From JBNLBS01 sp050303415 (GTDB taxonomy: Bacteria; Pseudomonadota; Gammaproteobacteria; Methylococcales; Methylomonadaceae), in NCBI GenBank assembly GCA_050303415.1, contig JBNLBS010000011.1, positions 62,001 through 126,000 of the forward strand: a DNA stretch of 64,000 bases, written 5' to 3'. The notes under the pieces are model-generated. The model saw only the letters and a list, made by a program, of their open reading frames with translations. It ran no database searches and was not told where the DNA came from. The number at the start of each line of letters is the position of its first letter. Positions within the stretch are counted from its first letter, which is position 1. Positions 62,764-64,000 of this stretch are shown here, one piece after another. The position numbers and the translations under genes are program-made.

Positions 62764-63579
62764 ATGGATCAGCAGAGCCAAGATATTGATCAGACGTTAG
62801 TGCCCTCATTTGCAATTGTTGACGGCGCGCCTTTTAATGAAATGCCGGAGGATTTATATATCCCGCCTGATGCATTAAAGGTGTTTCTGGAAGCTTTCGA
62901 AGGTCCGCTGGATTTATTGTTATATTTGATCAGGCGTCAAAATCTGGATATCCTTAACATTCCTGTCGCGCAGATTACCCTACAATATATCGGTTATATT
63001 GACATGATGGATCAGTTGCAGATGGAGTTGGCGGCCGAATATCTGCTCATGGCGGCTTTGCTGGCAGAAATTAAATCCAGGATGTTATTGCCGCGCCAGG
63101 TTGAAGCGGAGGACGAAGAAGACGATCCTCGTGCCTTGTTGATTCGTAAACTGCAGGAATATGAGAATATAAAACTTGCCGCAGATGAACTGGATCAATT
63201 GCCGCGTATTGAGCGGGATATTTTTCCTGCCAATGCAGAAGTTGCCTTAGAACATGTTGAAAAGAAATTACCGGATGTTCAACTAAAAGAAATGCTGCTG
63301 GCATTTCAGGATGTATTGAAGCGAGTTGAGCAGTTAAGTCATCATCATATAACAAAAGAGCCGTTGTCAGTCCGTGAACGAATGTCAAACATTTTGGAGC
63401 ATCTTAAAGGGACGGATAGCCTCATTTTTTCTCAGCTCTTCGTTAAAACAGAAGGTAAGCATGGGGTCGTGGTCTCGTTTCTTGCCATTCTTGAACTCAG
63501 CAAAGAAGGACTTATTGACATTACCCAATCCGAACCGTTTGCCGAGCTCAGAGTCCAAACACGTTCTGCTGTTGCCTGA
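62764..63579 (+). CDS. scpA: Segregation and condensation protein ScpA
   Basis: ScpA is the kleisin subunit of the SMC-ScpAB condensin. The 271-residue protein has the N-terminal FEGPLDLLLYLIRRQNLDILNIPVAQIT motif (residues about 43-70), an acidic middle and a C-terminal winged-helix part (FLAILELSKEGLIDI). It begins 6 bases after the M50 gene and is followed by scpB. Confidence 0.94.
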   Translation: MDQQSQDIDQTLVPSFAIVDGAPFNEMPEDLYIPPDALKVFLEAFEGPLDLLLYLIRRQNLDILNIPVAQITLQYIGYIDMMDQLQMELAAEYLLMAALLAEIKSRMLLPRQVEAEDEEDDPRALLIRKLQEYENIKLAADELDQLPRIERDIFPANAEVALEHVEKKLPDVQLKEMLLAFQDVLKRVEQLSHHHITKEPLSVRERMSNILEHLKGTDSLIFSQLFVKTEGKHGVVVSFLAILELSKEGLIDITQSEPFAELRVQTRSAVA

Positions 63580-63604
63580 CTTTAACCCTTTAGAAAAAAT
63601 AGAT

Positions 63605-64000
63605 ATGGAAACCAAGAGAATAGTCGAATCTATTTTATTTGCTGCCGGAAAACCGATGACGGTAAAACAGGTCCAGCAGGTCTTTCCTGAATTGGAACGG
63701 CCGGAACTGAATGAAATTCAAACAGCCATTGATGCAATTACCACAGATTACTCTTCCAGGCCGATTGAGCTTAAACAGGTAGCGAGTGGTTATCGTTTTC
63801 AAGTTAAAAAAGAAATGGCGCCCTGGGTATCAAGATTGTTTGAAGAAAAACCTCCAAAATATTCACGTGCATTGCTGGAAACGTTGGCGATTATTGCCTA
63901 TCGACAGCCGGTTACACGAGGTGATATCGAAGATATCAGAGGGGTTAGCGTGAGCTCTAATATTATTCATACCCTGTTGGAACGGGAATGGATTAGAGTG
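63605..64000 (+). CDS. scpB: Segregation and condensation protein ScpB, 3' end outside window
   Basis: ScpB binds ScpA as a dimer of winged-helix domains. The 132 visible codons start METKRIVESILFAAGKPMT and contain the conserved ALLETLAIIAYRQPVTRGDIEDIRGV segment. The reading frame is open to the last base, so the gene continues beyond the window. ATG 63605 is 26 bases after the scpA stop. Confidence 0.93.
   Translation, partial: METKRIVESILFAAGKPMTVKQVQQVFPELERPELNEIQTAIDAITTDYSSRPIELKQVASGYRFQVKKEMAPWVSRLFEEKPPKYSRALLETLAIIAYRQPVTRGDIEDIRGVSVSSNIIHTLLEREWIRV

Overview
The window looks like chromosomal DNA of moderate-to-low GC from a gammaproteobacterial methanotroph (order Methylococcales is the best guess). 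The reasons are two tandem genes for methylene-tetrahydromethanopterin dehydrogenase (MtdB, 48.0-49.9 kb), found in methylotrophs, together with typical gammaproteobacterial housekeeping genes: rapA, dapCDE, a PBP1b-type gene, lolA, rarA, yoaA, tsaB, yciO and scpAB. No rRNA, tRNA, CRISPR array or insertion sequence was recognised.

Layout. 0-0.3 kb: the end of a GGDEF diguanylate cyclase. 0.7-8.4 kb: a type II secretion operon, gspE-F-H-I-J-K-D, without gspG, gspC, gspL or gspM and with a lipoprotein-type secretin. 8.4-13.3 kb: a P-type cation ATPase, a lipoprotein and a DUF805 membrane protein, all on the minus strand. 13.5-17.8 kb: rapA and an oxygen-sensing globin-coupled diguanylate cyclase like DosC. 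17.9-24.2 kb, minus strand: an HdeD-like protein, an AIM24-like protein, the succinylase branch of lysine/diaminopimelate synthesis (dapC, dapD, dapE) and an M48 protease. 24.3-27.7 kb: a Fur-box-linked 75-residue ORF, then a minus-strand trio (thioredoxin-like protein, beta-propeller lipoprotein with His-rich and CSCC segments, outer-membrane barrel with a His/Glu loop) that looks like metal handling.

28.2-45.8 kb is the accessory region and the most interesting part. It runs: Asp/Asn beta-hydroxylase-like protein, GNAT, three phage-tail-collar-like proteins, a DUF6916-like protein, a sulfotransferase, a decayed HicBA module embedded in a family of about 88-bp inverted-repeat elements, then a 1953-residue surface protein (LEPR-XLL motif, DUF4347, cadherin/Ig-like repeats), a TolC-like lipoprotein, an odd retropepsin-like protein, a short HlyD-type adaptor, a GAF-HlyD fusion and a 704-residue PqqD-like/M50-protease/HlyD fusion. 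The giant protein has neither a classical signal peptide nor RTX repeats, and no ABC transporter gene is present. I infer a dedicated, non-canonical export and maturation apparatus in which the M50 fusion takes the place of the usual type I ATPase.

45.8-64 kb: an alginate-export-like porin, a GacA/UvrY response regulator, the mtdB pair, divergent 5-formyl-THF cyclo-ligase, an NspC-like decarboxylase and an MDR oxidoreductase, followed by cell-envelope (PBP1b, LolA), genome-maintenance (RarA, YoaA), heat-shock (Hsp20), tRNA modification (TsaB), YciO, an M50 protease and the condensin partners ScpA and ScpB (the latter cut by the window end).
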